This document shows, piece by piece, positions 36,726 to 43,923 of a stretch of DNA of 64,000 nucleotides. This stretch comes from Sulfuritalea sp. (GTDB lineage Bacteria; Pseudomonadota; Gammaproteobacteria; Burkholderiales; Rhodocyclaceae), in the NCBI GenBank assembly GCA_023229685.1, contig JALNYT010000002.1, forward strand, positions 558,001 to 622,000, written 5' to 3'. The notes beneath the pieces were generated by a model that saw nothing but the letters and a program-made list of their open reading frames with translations, was not told the origin of the DNA and did not search any database. Every line of letters starts with the position of its first letter. The first letter of the stretch is position 1. A program made the position numbers and the translations under genes.

Positions 36726-36922
36726 TGGTTGTCGTGAGGTTGTCTTTGCTGCCCGATTCTACCCAGTACGCAAAACCCCACAGGCGGCCGCCGCCTTGGC
36801 CATGTGGGGGCCGTCAGCGTCCGCCTGTGGATTTTTGCTGGGCTAGCAATTCGGGCCGCACCTTCTTCTTGGTTTGACTAAGCACGTCGTTTGCATAAGT
36901 GTATGCACCTTCAGGCGAATGG

Positions 36923-36948
36923 GTATCATAGTCCGTGGACTGATAGTC
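36923..36948 (+). promoter_or_regulatory. C-box operator pair of the R-M controller
   Basis: Two 11-bp boxes of the pattern GACT-N3-AGTC are separated by four bases: GTATCATAGTC (36923-36933) and GACTGATAGTC (36938-36948). The spacing and motif are those of C-protein operators of type II R-M systems such as PvuII. The controller gene starts 22 bases downstream. A matching half-operator lies at the methylase start (38833-38843). Confidence 0.8.
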
Positions 36949-36970
36949 CTCATTGCGGCATTCTTGTTGC

Positions 36971-37201
36971 ATGGACTCCACCGTACTTGCTCAGCTTGGT
37001 TTAAGGATTCGCGGGAAGCGGAAGGGCCTTGGGTGGACACAGGAAGATCTTGCAGCGCGAGCTCAGATTGACCGCTCTTACATTGGCGGTGTAGAGCGAG
37101 GCAAGCGTAACGTGACGTTCACGGTGTTGTGCGAGATTTGCACGGCGTTGGGTTGCGATGTTGCCGAAATAACCACCGGCATTCCGGAGATGGTGCCGTG
37201 A
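36971..37201 (+). CDS. R-M controller (C) protein, XRE-type helix-turn-helix
   Basis: A 76-residue single-domain DNA-binding protein (RIRGKRKGLGWTQEDLAARA followed by the recognition-helix segment IDRSYIGGVERGKRN). Length and context match C proteins, which delay nuclease expression until methylation is done. Its operators lie just upstream. The stop overlaps the GTG of the nuclease gene (GTGA), so the two form an operon. ATG 36971 gives MDSTVLAQLGLRIRGKR; no clear Shine-Dalgarno is seen. Confidence 0.9.
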   Translation: MDSTVLAQLGLRIRGKRKGLGWTQEDLAARAQIDRSYIGGVERGKRNVTFTVLCEICTALGCDVAEITTGIPEMVP

Positions 37202-37908
37202 AGTGGTTGCGCACCATTGTCGTTTTCGATAAAGGTGCTGTTCTGTCTTCGACAGACTGGGCTTCCGTCCATGACAGCTACGTTAGGTCAATTCAAAGCG
37301 TCGATTTCCCGGAGGGCTCCGGAACGCTAAAGCTGCGTCGCAAGTTGAAGCGGCCTGACGGTCAGTGGAACCGGAACGGCGTCGGTTACCTGAAACGCAA
37401 ATTTCTGGAACACATGGTCGGTATGGAGGGGTGGCGAGCCGAAGTTGGTTTTGATCTCGGCCGCAACAGGACTCCGCCTGATCTAAAGCTTTACCCGAGC
37501 TTAGCACCGCACCAAGAGCCAATCACCTCAGAGTTTGGCGACTTCGATCTAGTGACGACCGCCCCAGGTGGAACACACGTCGCAATCGAATGGGAGACAG
37601 GAAACATATCTTCTTCCCATCGCAGCATGAACAAGCTGGCAATTGCACTCGGAACTGGCAAGATCCATGCTGGTGTCCTGATTGTGCCAAGCCGCGTTCT
37701 GTACGAGCACCTTACGGACCGAATTGGCAACATTGGCGAGTTGTCGGGATATCTATCGATGTGGAAAGATTTGGAAGCACGGGTTGAGCGCGGCGTTCTA
37801 GCTGTCAGCATCGTTGAACACGATTTGCTCACTGACGACGAAGACTTCCCCTATCTGCCGTCGGGCAACGATGGCAGGGCCGTTCAGGGCCGGGCTAAGA
37901 GGGGCTGA
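37198..37908 (+). CDS. Type II restriction endonuclease, BamHI family
   Basis: A 236-residue nuclease. The segment IEWETGNISSSHRSMNKL is nearly the same as the BamHI active-site region (FETGNISSAHRSMNKL), giving the two catalytic Glu. An upstream Asp in FGDFDLV fits BamHI Asp94. The later YEHLTDRIGNIGELSGYL and a C-terminal GNDG also align with BamHI. It probably cuts GGATCC or a related site (inference). The GTG start is coupled to the C gene. Its 3' end overlaps the convergent methylase by 14 bases. Confidence 0.92.
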   Translation: MKWLRTIVVFDKGAVLSSTDWASVHDSYVRSIQSVDFPEGSGTLKLRRKLKRPDGQWNRNGVGYLKRKFLEHMVGMEGWRAEVGFDLGRNRTPPDLKLYPSLAPHQEPITSEFGDFDLVTTAPGGTHVAIEWETGNISSSHRSMNKLAIALGTGKIHAGVLIVPSRVLYEHLTDRIGNIGELSGYLSMWKDLEARVERGVLAVSIVEHDLLTDDEDFPYLPSGNDGRAVQGRAKRG

Positions 37909-38839
37909 AGAGCGGTTGCTGCTGCTGTTCTGAATCTGGTTCGCAGACGCACTCAGGCTCGCGGCCGTTAATTCTGTAATTCTTTGAAAGCGGCGTCCCG
38001 GACTTTGCTCGCCTGGCGATGGTGGCGGCAGTAAAAAGTGTGTTCTTGTTCGCTTTGATTTGCTGGATATGCTCTCGGTCGCCGTCAAGCGATCCAAAGC
38101 GATCAAGGATGTCATCGCAGTGAAGTTCGCTGCCAATCCATCGGCGCCCAGTTAGTTCAGCGGCGACGAATGTTGTTCCTGATCCACCGAATGGGTCTAG
38201 GACCAGCGAGCCGGGATCGCTCGCCATCGATACGATGCGATCCATGAGTTTCAGTGAAAGTGCATTTGCGTCGCGCTTCTTGTACTTCGCGTGCCGCACC
38301 GGCGGGATGTCAGTCCACACGTCCGAGATATTTACCCCAAGCGGATTCATCTTATCTTTGTACCCGCCGTAGTCCTTTAGCTCCCCGCCGCAGTGCCGGC
38401 AACACGGAATCGGAAGGCGGTCAGGATGAAAAATCGCTGGTTTCGGGCCTTTGACGAAGTACAGCAAGCTATAGTGCGATGGGTACAGGCGACCTTGAAT
38501 CGGCAACGAATACTTAATATCTACCGCGATCCAATTCCTGAAGGTAAGACGCTCACCAAGGTAACCACCGAGTTGCAAATTCCACTTCGGCAGATTCCAC
38601 AGCATCAGCGTTCCGCCTGGTTTCAGGGCTCGAACCATTCCATCAAGCCATTCCTTGCACCAATCTATGTACTCATGGGCGGCGAGATCGTCATCGATTC
38701 CGGATCGGTACTTCTTGCCCAGGTTGAACGGCGGATCGGCAAACGCGAGGTCCACGGATTCAGGCTCAACCAACGAAAGCAGTTCAAAGCAGTCAGTTTG
38801 GTACAACTCCCCGGCTGGTGTCTTCAAAATGGGTATCAT
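37895..38839 (-). CDS. Type II DNA methyltransferase (beta class)
   Basis: A 314-residue modification enzyme that should protect the sites cut by the adjacent nuclease. The catalytic motif IV is FADPPFNLGKKY near the N-terminus and the SAM-binding motif I LVLDPFGGSGTTFVAAEL is C-terminal, so the order is that of beta-class N6-adenine or N4-cytosine methylases. A possible zinc knuckle CCRHCGG lies in the middle. Of the three clustered ATGs, 38839 is preferred because a promoter would start transcription exactly there. DPPF rather than SPPY leaves the methylated base open. Confidence 0.9.
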   Translation of the reverse strand: MIPILKTPAGELYQTDCFELLSLVEPESVDLAFADPPFNLGKKYRSGIDDDLAAHEYIDWCKEWLDGMVRALKPGGTLMLWNLPKWNLQLGGYLGERLTFRNWIAVDIKYSLPIQGRLYPSHYSLLYFVKGPKPAIFHPDRLPIPCCRHCGGELKDYGGYKDKMNPLGVNISDVWTDIPPVRHAKYKKRDANALSLKLMDRIVSMASDPGSLVLDPFGGSGTTFVAAELTGRRWIGSELHCDDILDRFGSLDGDREHIQQIKANKNTLFTAATIARRAKSGTPLSKNYRINGREPECVCEPDSEQQQQPLFSPS

Positions 38840-38875
38840 AGTCATCATAATGACAGTAACGCCGTCCAATTGCAA
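38833..38875 (-). promoter_or_regulatory. Leaderless promoter and C-box of the methylase gene
   Basis: On the minus strand TTGCAA (38870-38875) and CATTAT (38847-38852) are 17 bp apart. Start of transcription would fall at about 38839-38840, the A of the ATG, so the mRNA would be leaderless. The C-box GACTATGATAC (38833-38843) covers that start codon, so bound C protein could repress the methylase while acting on its own operon. Confidence 0.65.
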
Positions 38876-39140
38876 CTTACCCGCTCCGGGCCTCCGGAGG
38901 CCAACTTTCGGGATGCCAGGGAAACACGCCGACTGACCTCTTATCCCAACCGAATAGCCAATCGGCTCCTATATATCATCAGTGTGTATCGGTTCTGGAA
39001 GAGCCATGCGCTGCTAGCGTAGCCAGAACGTAGCTGGCCCACATTGCCGCACGCGGTTTTCCTGCTATCTGAGGCTAAGTATGACGCTGGCGAGCGTTGT
39101 AGGGTATTGATTTAAAAGCCCCTAATTACCCCTGGTGATT
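38876..39140. other. Right end of island 1, non-coding
   Basis: No gene-like frame is seen between the methylase promoter and the island junction. It holds the heptamer pair GTAGCCA (39019-39025) and GTAGCTG (39030-39036), four bases apart, which match the pair at the left end of island 1 and could be integrase arm sites. Confidence 0.5.
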
Positions 39141-39225
39141 CTCTTAATCCGTAGGTCGAGTGTTCGAGCCACTCACAGCCCACCAGTCATACAGCGGCCT
39201 CCAGCGATGGGGGCCGTTTTTCTTT
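39141..39225. repeat. Island junction: second copy of the 85-bp att repeat
   Basis: Identical to 33288-33372: 3' half of tRNA-Lys(CUU), CCA, and the terminator. The bases before it do not continue the tRNA, so this is not a functional gene. On the minus strand the integrase C-terminal frame runs on for about 17 codons past the repeat (a TW...KEKRPPSLEAAV ending) before a stop, so an older integrase end may survive here. Confidence 0.92.
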
Positions 39226-39469
39226 CTGCGGTTTTCGGTGCCATGTAACCACCATGTAAGCGGATTTCATCTATCCGGCTGCTGCGACGCCAGCGACTCC
39301 GCCCCGTCTTCCCGCGTGTTGCTCATGTGTCTAGGCACCTTCCATGCCTTCATGATTGCCGTCGACACGGAGCGCTTTTGCAACACGATCCTCTCGTCGA
39401 GCACCTCCTGCGATTGTCAGGTGCACGTTCAGCGCCTATGATGGCGCCCTAACCTCAACGTTCCACAAT

Positions 39470-40246
39470 ATGCCTCCGGCCGCGACTCCAGCAACAATAG
39501 AGCAAGATGTCCTCGATCGGGTCAATGCGCTCCTTGCTGGACTCGGCAGTTACATGGATGAAGGCGACCCTCTCTTGGTCGACCTTACCCGTGAGACCAA
39601 AAAACTAGTGACAGTCGACCCGATCGCCGGCCACCTCATGTACGCCCGGGTTGCACAGCTGGCCGGTAACATTGACAAAGTGCGACATCACATTGACAAT
39701 GCAAAAGCACTTACTGGAAGGTTGGAGGCCGCGCGTGCTGCTGTCCCAGTTTTCGGTAATCTTGGACTCTTTTCCGATGCGTTGGCCGCGGCCCGAATCG
39801 CCTATCATCCGATTACTGGGTGCGGCTGGCTTTGCGCTGATGTGGTAGTAGGCATTTCCAACTGCGCCTTTCGGACATTTGATGACTTTCTTACGCAAGC
39901 GGAAGAAATGAAAATCGATCTGTCGGCGATCACTGAGGACCGCAAAGTTATTGCGCGGGCGGCCCGTGTACTCGAAGCAGCTGGGGTGACGGATGACGCG
40001 GTCGCCAGGATGATAGATATTGCTGGTGAAGTCATGCGCGATCACCGGCTGATATACCAAGGCCAGACACCGGATGTCGACATCGATGACCGGCCTGGAT
40101 TAGGTAACTGTGTGTATGTGACCTATCGCGTCCGGGCAACCGCCGCTGAGGCTGCCGATCTCTACGCCGAAATGGTTGAAAAGATCACGGACCGAATCAA
40201 CCCCATTCCGTCAGCGTTTCACGTTTCACTCAGAGCAGCTGCGTGA
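39470..40246 (+). CDS. Hypothetical protein, partner of a HEPN-type protein
   Basis: A 258-residue helical protein I cannot assign. Residues about 15-115 (DVLDRVNALLAGLGSYMD, YARVAQLAGNIDKVRHHIDN, LGLFSDALAAARIAY) look like degenerate tetratricopeptide repeats. The last 60 residues (YVTYRVRATAAEAADLYAEM, then IPSAFHVSLRA) form a separate small alpha/beta segment. ATG 39470 starts MPPAATPATIEQDVL. The stop overlaps the GTG of the next gene (GTGA), so the two act as a pair. A toxin-antitoxin or defence role is inferred from context. Confidence 0.75.
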   Translation: MPPAATPATIEQDVLDRVNALLAGLGSYMDEGDPLLVDLTRETKKLVTVDPIAGHLMYARVAQLAGNIDKVRHHIDNAKALTGRLEAARAAVPVFGNLGLFSDALAAARIAYHPITGCGWLCADVVVGISNCAFRTFDDFLTQAEEMKIDLSAITEDRKVIARAARVLEAAGVTDDAVARMIDIAGEVMRDHRLIYQGQTPDVDIDDRPGLGNCVYVTYRVRATAAEAADLYAEMVEKITDRINPIPSAFHVSLRAAA

Positions 40247-40629
40247 GTACGGATCCGCGGGCTTTCCTCGCACAAGCCACGGCGCAGCTTCCTTCGGGTA
40301 CTGAGGACGGCTTTCGCTGTGCGATCAATCGGGCCTACTACGGGGCCTATCATGGTGCGAGGGCGTTCCATGATGCTCTTCCGGCTCATGGACAATCGCC
40401 GGTAACTAGTATGGGTGTTCACGCCACGCTCTACCATGCGCTCGCTCACCCGCAGATTTCGATGGCGAACAAGTCCTACAGGCCATCACAACAACTAGGC
40501 TATCTCGGCATCGGGCTCAAACGTATTCGCACTCGTGCGGATTACGACCTTGTCGATACCCTAGAACAGCATGACGCCGATACGGCAATCGCCGAAGCCG
40601 GCAAGATGTTGGCGATTGCAGGGTTGTAG
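40243..40629 (+). CDS. HEPN-superfamily protein
   Basis: A 128-residue all-helical protein. The segment FRCAINRAYYGAYHGARAF and the late LKRIRTRADYDL match the HEPN type in which the usual R-x4-6-H RNase motif is replaced by R-x-x-ADY, so catalysis is uncertain. HEPN proteins are common in toxin-antitoxin and abortive-infection systems. The GTG start overlaps the previous stop. Confidence 0.78.
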   Translation: MSTDPRAFLAQATAQLPSGTEDGFRCAINRAYYGAYHGARAFHDALPAHGQSPVTSMGVHATLYHALAHPQISMANKSYRPSQQLGYLGIGLKRIRTRADYDLVDTLEQHDADTAIAEAGKMLAIAGL

Positions 40630-40659
40630 TGCGTGCAATCGTCGGCCCGGCGTCCCAGC

Positions 40660-41577
40660 TTATTTCTTGATCCCGATTGTCGCCTCAATACGGTTTTGTA
40701 GCCTTCGCTTGAAGTCGGGCAGATTCGCAGGATCCCAGGTCACAAACGAATACTGCCGATTATCGAAGTGAATGGCCTTCAACTGGTCCTCCCTGCAGGT
40801 CCAGATCACCTCAAGTCCTAGACCAAGGGCGAAGCCGGCCTCAAAGTAGACGCCACCACGCTGCTCGGTGAAGTCAGCCACAATGAATTTGCTGCGACGG
40901 ATCATGGCAAGAATCTCGTCATCGATCCGATTGTTGTGTTCATGGGTATCAATCCGCTTTGGGTCATATCCGGCATCACGGATTGCTTTCTCGATTCCGT
41001 TCGTCCAGACTGGCTTTACTTGGTCATCGAACCACATCGCACAGAATCCAATATTCGATGCTACTCGGCTGTGCTGAATCTCTTGCAGGTAGTTATACCC
41101 CTTCGGCGTAATGTTGCCGCGGTAGATGCCAATGACGTAGCTCTTCGTCATTCTTTCCGCAGTTTTGATGAGATACTCGTCCAGGAGGAATTGCACCTCA
41201 TCCCATTTCTCGCTCCATGTAATTGCGAGAAACTTAGGGTTAGAAGAGTCGATCTCGACCTGCTCGCCAACAATAGGAAACATGCGCGCGGCCTCAATCA
41301 GGAGGCGATCGGCCCGATCTGCCACCGAGGGGGCTCTTACGATAAGAAGATTCTCGACGTCATTCGAGCCGATCGTGATGGATTGATGCTCGCGAATCCA
41401 TCCACTTGCGTTTGCCCTTTGGCGTGCACTTGGGGCACTCATGGCCCAAGCTCCCACCGCTGTACCGGTGATCTGAAATTCGCCACACCGACTACAGATA
41501 CAAGTCGTTCCCTCAAAAGCGCTAAGCACTTCGGTTGCGGGCTCGTTGGCGCAAATCGGGCAAGGTGTAGAGGACAT
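40660..41577 (-). CDS. Zinc-ribbon protein with deoxyribosyltransferase/TIR-like domain
   Basis: A 305-residue protein. The N-terminus has a zinc ribbon (CPIC and CSRC, residues 6-33). The C-terminal 140 residues read FCAMWFDDQVKPVWTNGIEK, then IRRSKFIVADFTEQRGGVYF and EAGFALGLGLEVIWTCRED. This resembles nucleoside 2-deoxyribosyltransferase and TIR-like NAD-cleaving domains, with a candidate catalytic Glu in YFEAGFA. Such proteins occur as defence effectors. It is convergent with the HEPN gene. The enzymatic role is inferred. Confidence 0.75.
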   Translation of the reverse strand: MSSTPCPICANEPATEVLSAFEGTTCICSRCGEFQITGTAVGAWAMSAPSARQRANASGWIREHQSITIGSNDVENLLIVRAPSVADRADRLLIEAARMFPIVGEQVEIDSSNPKFLAITWSEKWDEVQFLLDEYLIKTAERMTKSYVIGIYRGNITPKGYNYLQEIQHSRVASNIGFCAMWFDDQVKPVWTNGIEKAIRDAGYDPKRIDTHEHNNRIDDEILAMIRRSKFIVADFTEQRGGVYFEAGFALGLGLEVIWTCREDQLKAIHFDNRQYSFVTWDPANLPDFKRRLQNRIEATIGIKK

Positions 41578-41673
41578 TTCTAAGCTTTCTCTGTGTTTCC
41601 TAATTGCATAACTCTACGCTTCATTGGCGCGCTATCATTGCTACCCCTTAACGTCCTCTCTGAAAAGCATCCG

Positions 41674-41949
41674 ATGCGCGATGGCGACAAGAACGATTGG
41701 TACGACCCGAAGGCCTATCGGTCGGACCCGTTCGATCCCTATCCGCAGCCTCCGAGAGGCCCCGGGTTTTTTAAGAGTTTGTTGATCTGGCTTCTTATCG
41801 GCGGTGGATTACTTCTGGCCTTCCAGGGCTACTGGAAACTTCCGGAATGGACGCGCAATTTATATCGCTATTGCATATTGCATGCCGTCGCAGCCGCCTT
41901 TCGACGTTGGCGCAGATGGGACGGCGAGGAGTGGGGGCACCAGAACTAG
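41674..41949 (+). CDS. Small membrane protein, hypothetical
   Basis: A 91-residue protein with a charged, proline-rich start (MRDGDKNDWYDPKAY), one membrane segment (SLLIWLLIGGGLLLAF) and a basic tail (FRRWRRWDGEEW). The frame opens at 41593, but the ATG at 41674 gives the cleaner protein. It faces away from the TIR-like gene. I do not recognise it. Confidence 0.5.
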   Translation: MRDGDKNDWYDPKAYRSDPFDPYPQPPRGPGFFKSLLIWLLIGGGLLLAFQGYWKLPEWTRNLYRYCILHAVAAAFRRWRRWDGEEWGHQN

Positions 41950-41966
41950 ACCAGTCACCCGTGAAA

Positions 41967-42095
41967 TCAATGAAGACACCTTAGTGTCGGGTATCCCTCA
42001 TGAATGCAGTAGTACGTCGGCGCCATCACAATTGCTGCGGCGATGATGATTCCCGCTGCGACAATTAGCGCGGCGATGATTCGAGGGTCTTTCAC
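41967..42095 (-). CDS. 42-residue membrane peptide
   Basis: A GTG-start frame whose GTG overlaps the stop of the preceding gene (GTGA), which supports translation by coupling. Residues 6-26 are a hydrophobic helix (IIAALIVAAGIIIAAAIVM), followed by a short Cys-containing tail. It may work with the neighbouring membrane protein. Confidence 0.5.
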   Translation of the reverse strand: MKDPRIIAALIVAAGIIIAAAIVMAPTYYCIHEGYPTLRCLH

Positions 42096-42508
42096 AGCGA
42101 GGGCCTGCGCGCTCTGGTGGCCGCGAGCTCCTGTTCGAGAGTTGGTCGCGGAGGACCTTCATCTTTGTCCTCTGCAAGTGGCCGGATCGCAAGCAATTCT
42201 GCCGCGGGGTCACCGCTCTTTGAGATTACATCAGTTCGTGACCTCAACCATCCTCCGAAGGCAATCATGGCGGCACCTGGGAACGCGCCGCCATAAATGA
42301 GGACTGCCGGACCCCAATTGTGCCAAGCGAATCCGGCATACAACGGCGCGATGGTGAAGGTGACTGGACCGAGAAAGAACGCCGCAACTAAGCCGACAGC
42401 TCCGGCCGCCTCGAAAATGATCAGCAAGCACACCCAGAAACCAGCGAGCCCGAGCAGCACAAAGAGCGCATAACCAAGCGCAATAAACCCGCCGCCAATA
42501 GCTTTCAT
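42092..42508 (-). CDS. Membrane protein, hypothetical
   Basis: A 138-residue protein with three hydrophobic segments (FIALGYALFVLLGLAGFWVC, GLVAAFFLGPVTFTIAPLYA, AVLIYGGAFPGAAMIAF) and a polar C-terminal tail. I chose the ATG at 42508 because AAAGGG lies six bases upstream; an ATG at 42514 abuts that sequence. It is coupled to the 42-residue peptide. Confidence 0.6.
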   Translation of the reverse strand: MKAIGGGFIALGYALFVLLGLAGFWVCLLIIFEAAGAVGLVAAFFLGPVTFTIAPLYAGFAWHNWGPAVLIYGGAFPGAAMIAFGGWLRSRTDVISKSGDPAAELLAIRPLAEDKDEGPPRPTLEQELAATRARRPSL

Positions 42509-43596
42509 GTCCATCCCTTTCTAGCCGTGCTGACCGCTGGAAGTCTGCCAGGTTGCGCCTGAGCGAGCCCCGACAGCAGTTAGCTTACGCCTTTGGGTAA
42601 CCCCTGCAGTATCCGTTTCCGGCAACTCCCTTTTACTGATTCCAGAAGCCTTTCCAACGCTCCGCGCGCGCGTACTGGTCAGGATAAGGGCGCGGCTCGA
42701 TCCGTTCTGAGCAATACGCGCGCGCGTATGTTTCCAGAGATGCCACAGCCCAACAAAACCCAACAATGGCAGGAGCTCGTTCTCGGCGGCAGCAATGTTG
42801 AACCCTATCATTCCCCAGCAGGCGGGCGGCGTCTGTTTCTAGTCCTCCGGTGCGGACTCACTGCGGACTTTGGGTACAACCGATGGTGAAGCCGCCAACG
42901 CTGTAACCCCATTGCGGTGCGAACCTCGCTGCGAACTAGATATTCTGCCGGGAGCAGAAACAGGCCGGGCGGGCGATTCCCCGTAGGGTGCGCTCCGTTG
43001 TGAGTTCGTACTCATTGGCGATTGCCAGGGGGCGCTGTGCAAGTTCTGTTGCAATAGCCACTTTTGACAACAGCCGCGCACCTTGTTGGTCTGCTGTTTT
43101 GCATGGCCAGAAGTAGGGCATCTTTGGACATTCGATAACCCTGCTTAGGTGCGCCGCTCGCGCCGTAACGCGCTGCTATTGCGGCAATCCATTGCTACAA
43201 CCTTGCTATCCTGCAGTAGGACATTCTTGGACAGCCTGTACCCTGCTTTAGCTGCGTACCTCCATTGCGTACTGGCCCGCTCGAGCATCGTTCGCTCTGC
43301 CGTTATTTCCAGGCTGTTGAGCAACTTAGCCATTCCCGCATCAATCGCGGCGCGAACCAACGGTTTTAACAAGTTGTGTCAGGTTTTGTCAGGTTCTCTT
43401 CGCCGATCGACGCTGTAACGCTTAGGGTCTTTGGTAAGAAGGGCTCCATTTTGACGCGCCGCTCTCCCTGTCCCTGAATCCCCAACAAATCCCAACACGC
43501 ATGCGCGCGGAGCGGGCGGAGTCCATGAAGCATTCGCGCGAGGAACCCTAGCAAACCTTAACATCCCTTAATATCGCCGAAAGTTTGCCGCTGACT
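42509..43596. other. Degenerate region with terminase remnants and CG-alternating palindrome
   Basis: Over 1 kb without a convincing intact gene. Short minus-strand frames (42521-42811, 42839-43081, 43145-43372, 43366-43554) overlap in different phases. One at 42936-43121 is terminase-like. The stretches near 43220-43260 and 43110-43140 repeat a KAGYRLSKNVLL / KQGYRMSKDALL pattern in different phases, which suggests duplication followed by frameshift decay. TACGCGCGCGCGTA at 42715-42728 is a perfect palindrome of alternating purine-pyrimidine, with a near copy at 42663-42674. Confidence 0.55.
42936..43121 (-). pseudogene. Terminase small-subunit remnant
   Basis: The frame contains CKTADQQGARLLSKVAIATE followed by YELTTERTLRGIARPA. 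This matches the core of phage terminase small subunits (a KTAxxQGxRLLxNVxI helix, then an ERVLxEIARIAF helix). The N-terminal DNA-binding part is missing and the end is altered, so I read it as a decayed gene. It supports a phage origin for island 2. Confidence 0.5.
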
Positions 43597-43824
43597 TCAT
43601 CGCGCCTTCCTCGCTGCGTCCAGCGCCTCGATAGCTTCCTCAACGATGCGCCAGCGTGGCCACCCTCTTTGGTTGGCCAGGGCTTTCAGCTTGCCGGCCA
43701 CGTCCGTGCCGATGGTGATGTCGAGCCTGGTGCAATCGGCCTTGAGTCTTTCCCGATGCTGGCGTGTGCGGGCGGTCGAGGTTGCGGCTGCTGTGTTGCC
43801 GGAAACAACAGGTGTTTCGTTCAT
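43597..43824 (-). CDS. Small DNA-binding protein, ribbon-helix-helix-like
   Basis: A 75-residue basic protein; residues 29-75 (RLDITIGTDVAGKLKALANQ, then WPRWRIVEEAIEALD) have the strand-helix-helix pattern of CopG/Arc-type repressors. GGGAGAG precedes the ATG at 43824. It is the last intact gene of the long minus-strand operon and could regulate it. Confidence 0.65.
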   Translation of the reverse strand: MNETPVVSGNTAAATSTARTRQHRERLKADCTRLDITIGTDVAGKLKALANQRGWPRWRIVEEAIEALDAARKAR

Positions 43825-43923
43825 CGTGCATTCTCTCCCTGGTCGATTCTTCCAAGTGCCGTCCGCGTCGAAATCAAATCCGCCCGGCTTAGCCGCTACT
43901 GGCGCCACCGCTTTCGCTAGTCC

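Larger units (their letters stand above)
33333..39140. mobile_element. Genomic island 1 in tRNA-Lys (integrase, HUH Rep, BamHI-like R-M)
   Basis: A 5.8-kb island between the 85-bp repeats at 33288 and 39141. The integrase lies at the tRNA end, followed by a helix-turn-helix protein, an HUH replication initiator and an unknown protein on the minus strand; the controller, nuclease and methylase genes of a type II R-M system form the cargo. No conjugation genes are present. A heptamer pair GTAGCCA-N4-GTAGC(CA/TG) occurs near each end (33383-33400 and 39019-39036) and may be integrase arm sites. Confidence 0.88.

Noticed and set aside
39141..39185. A second tRNA-Lys gene at the island junction
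   Set aside because: Only the 3' half is present; the bases before it do not form the D arm or the 5' acceptor strand.
42521..42811. A 96-residue minus-strand frame in the degenerate part of island 2
   Set aside because: No similarity recognised, no good ribosome site, low-complexity second half; kept only as part of the region description.
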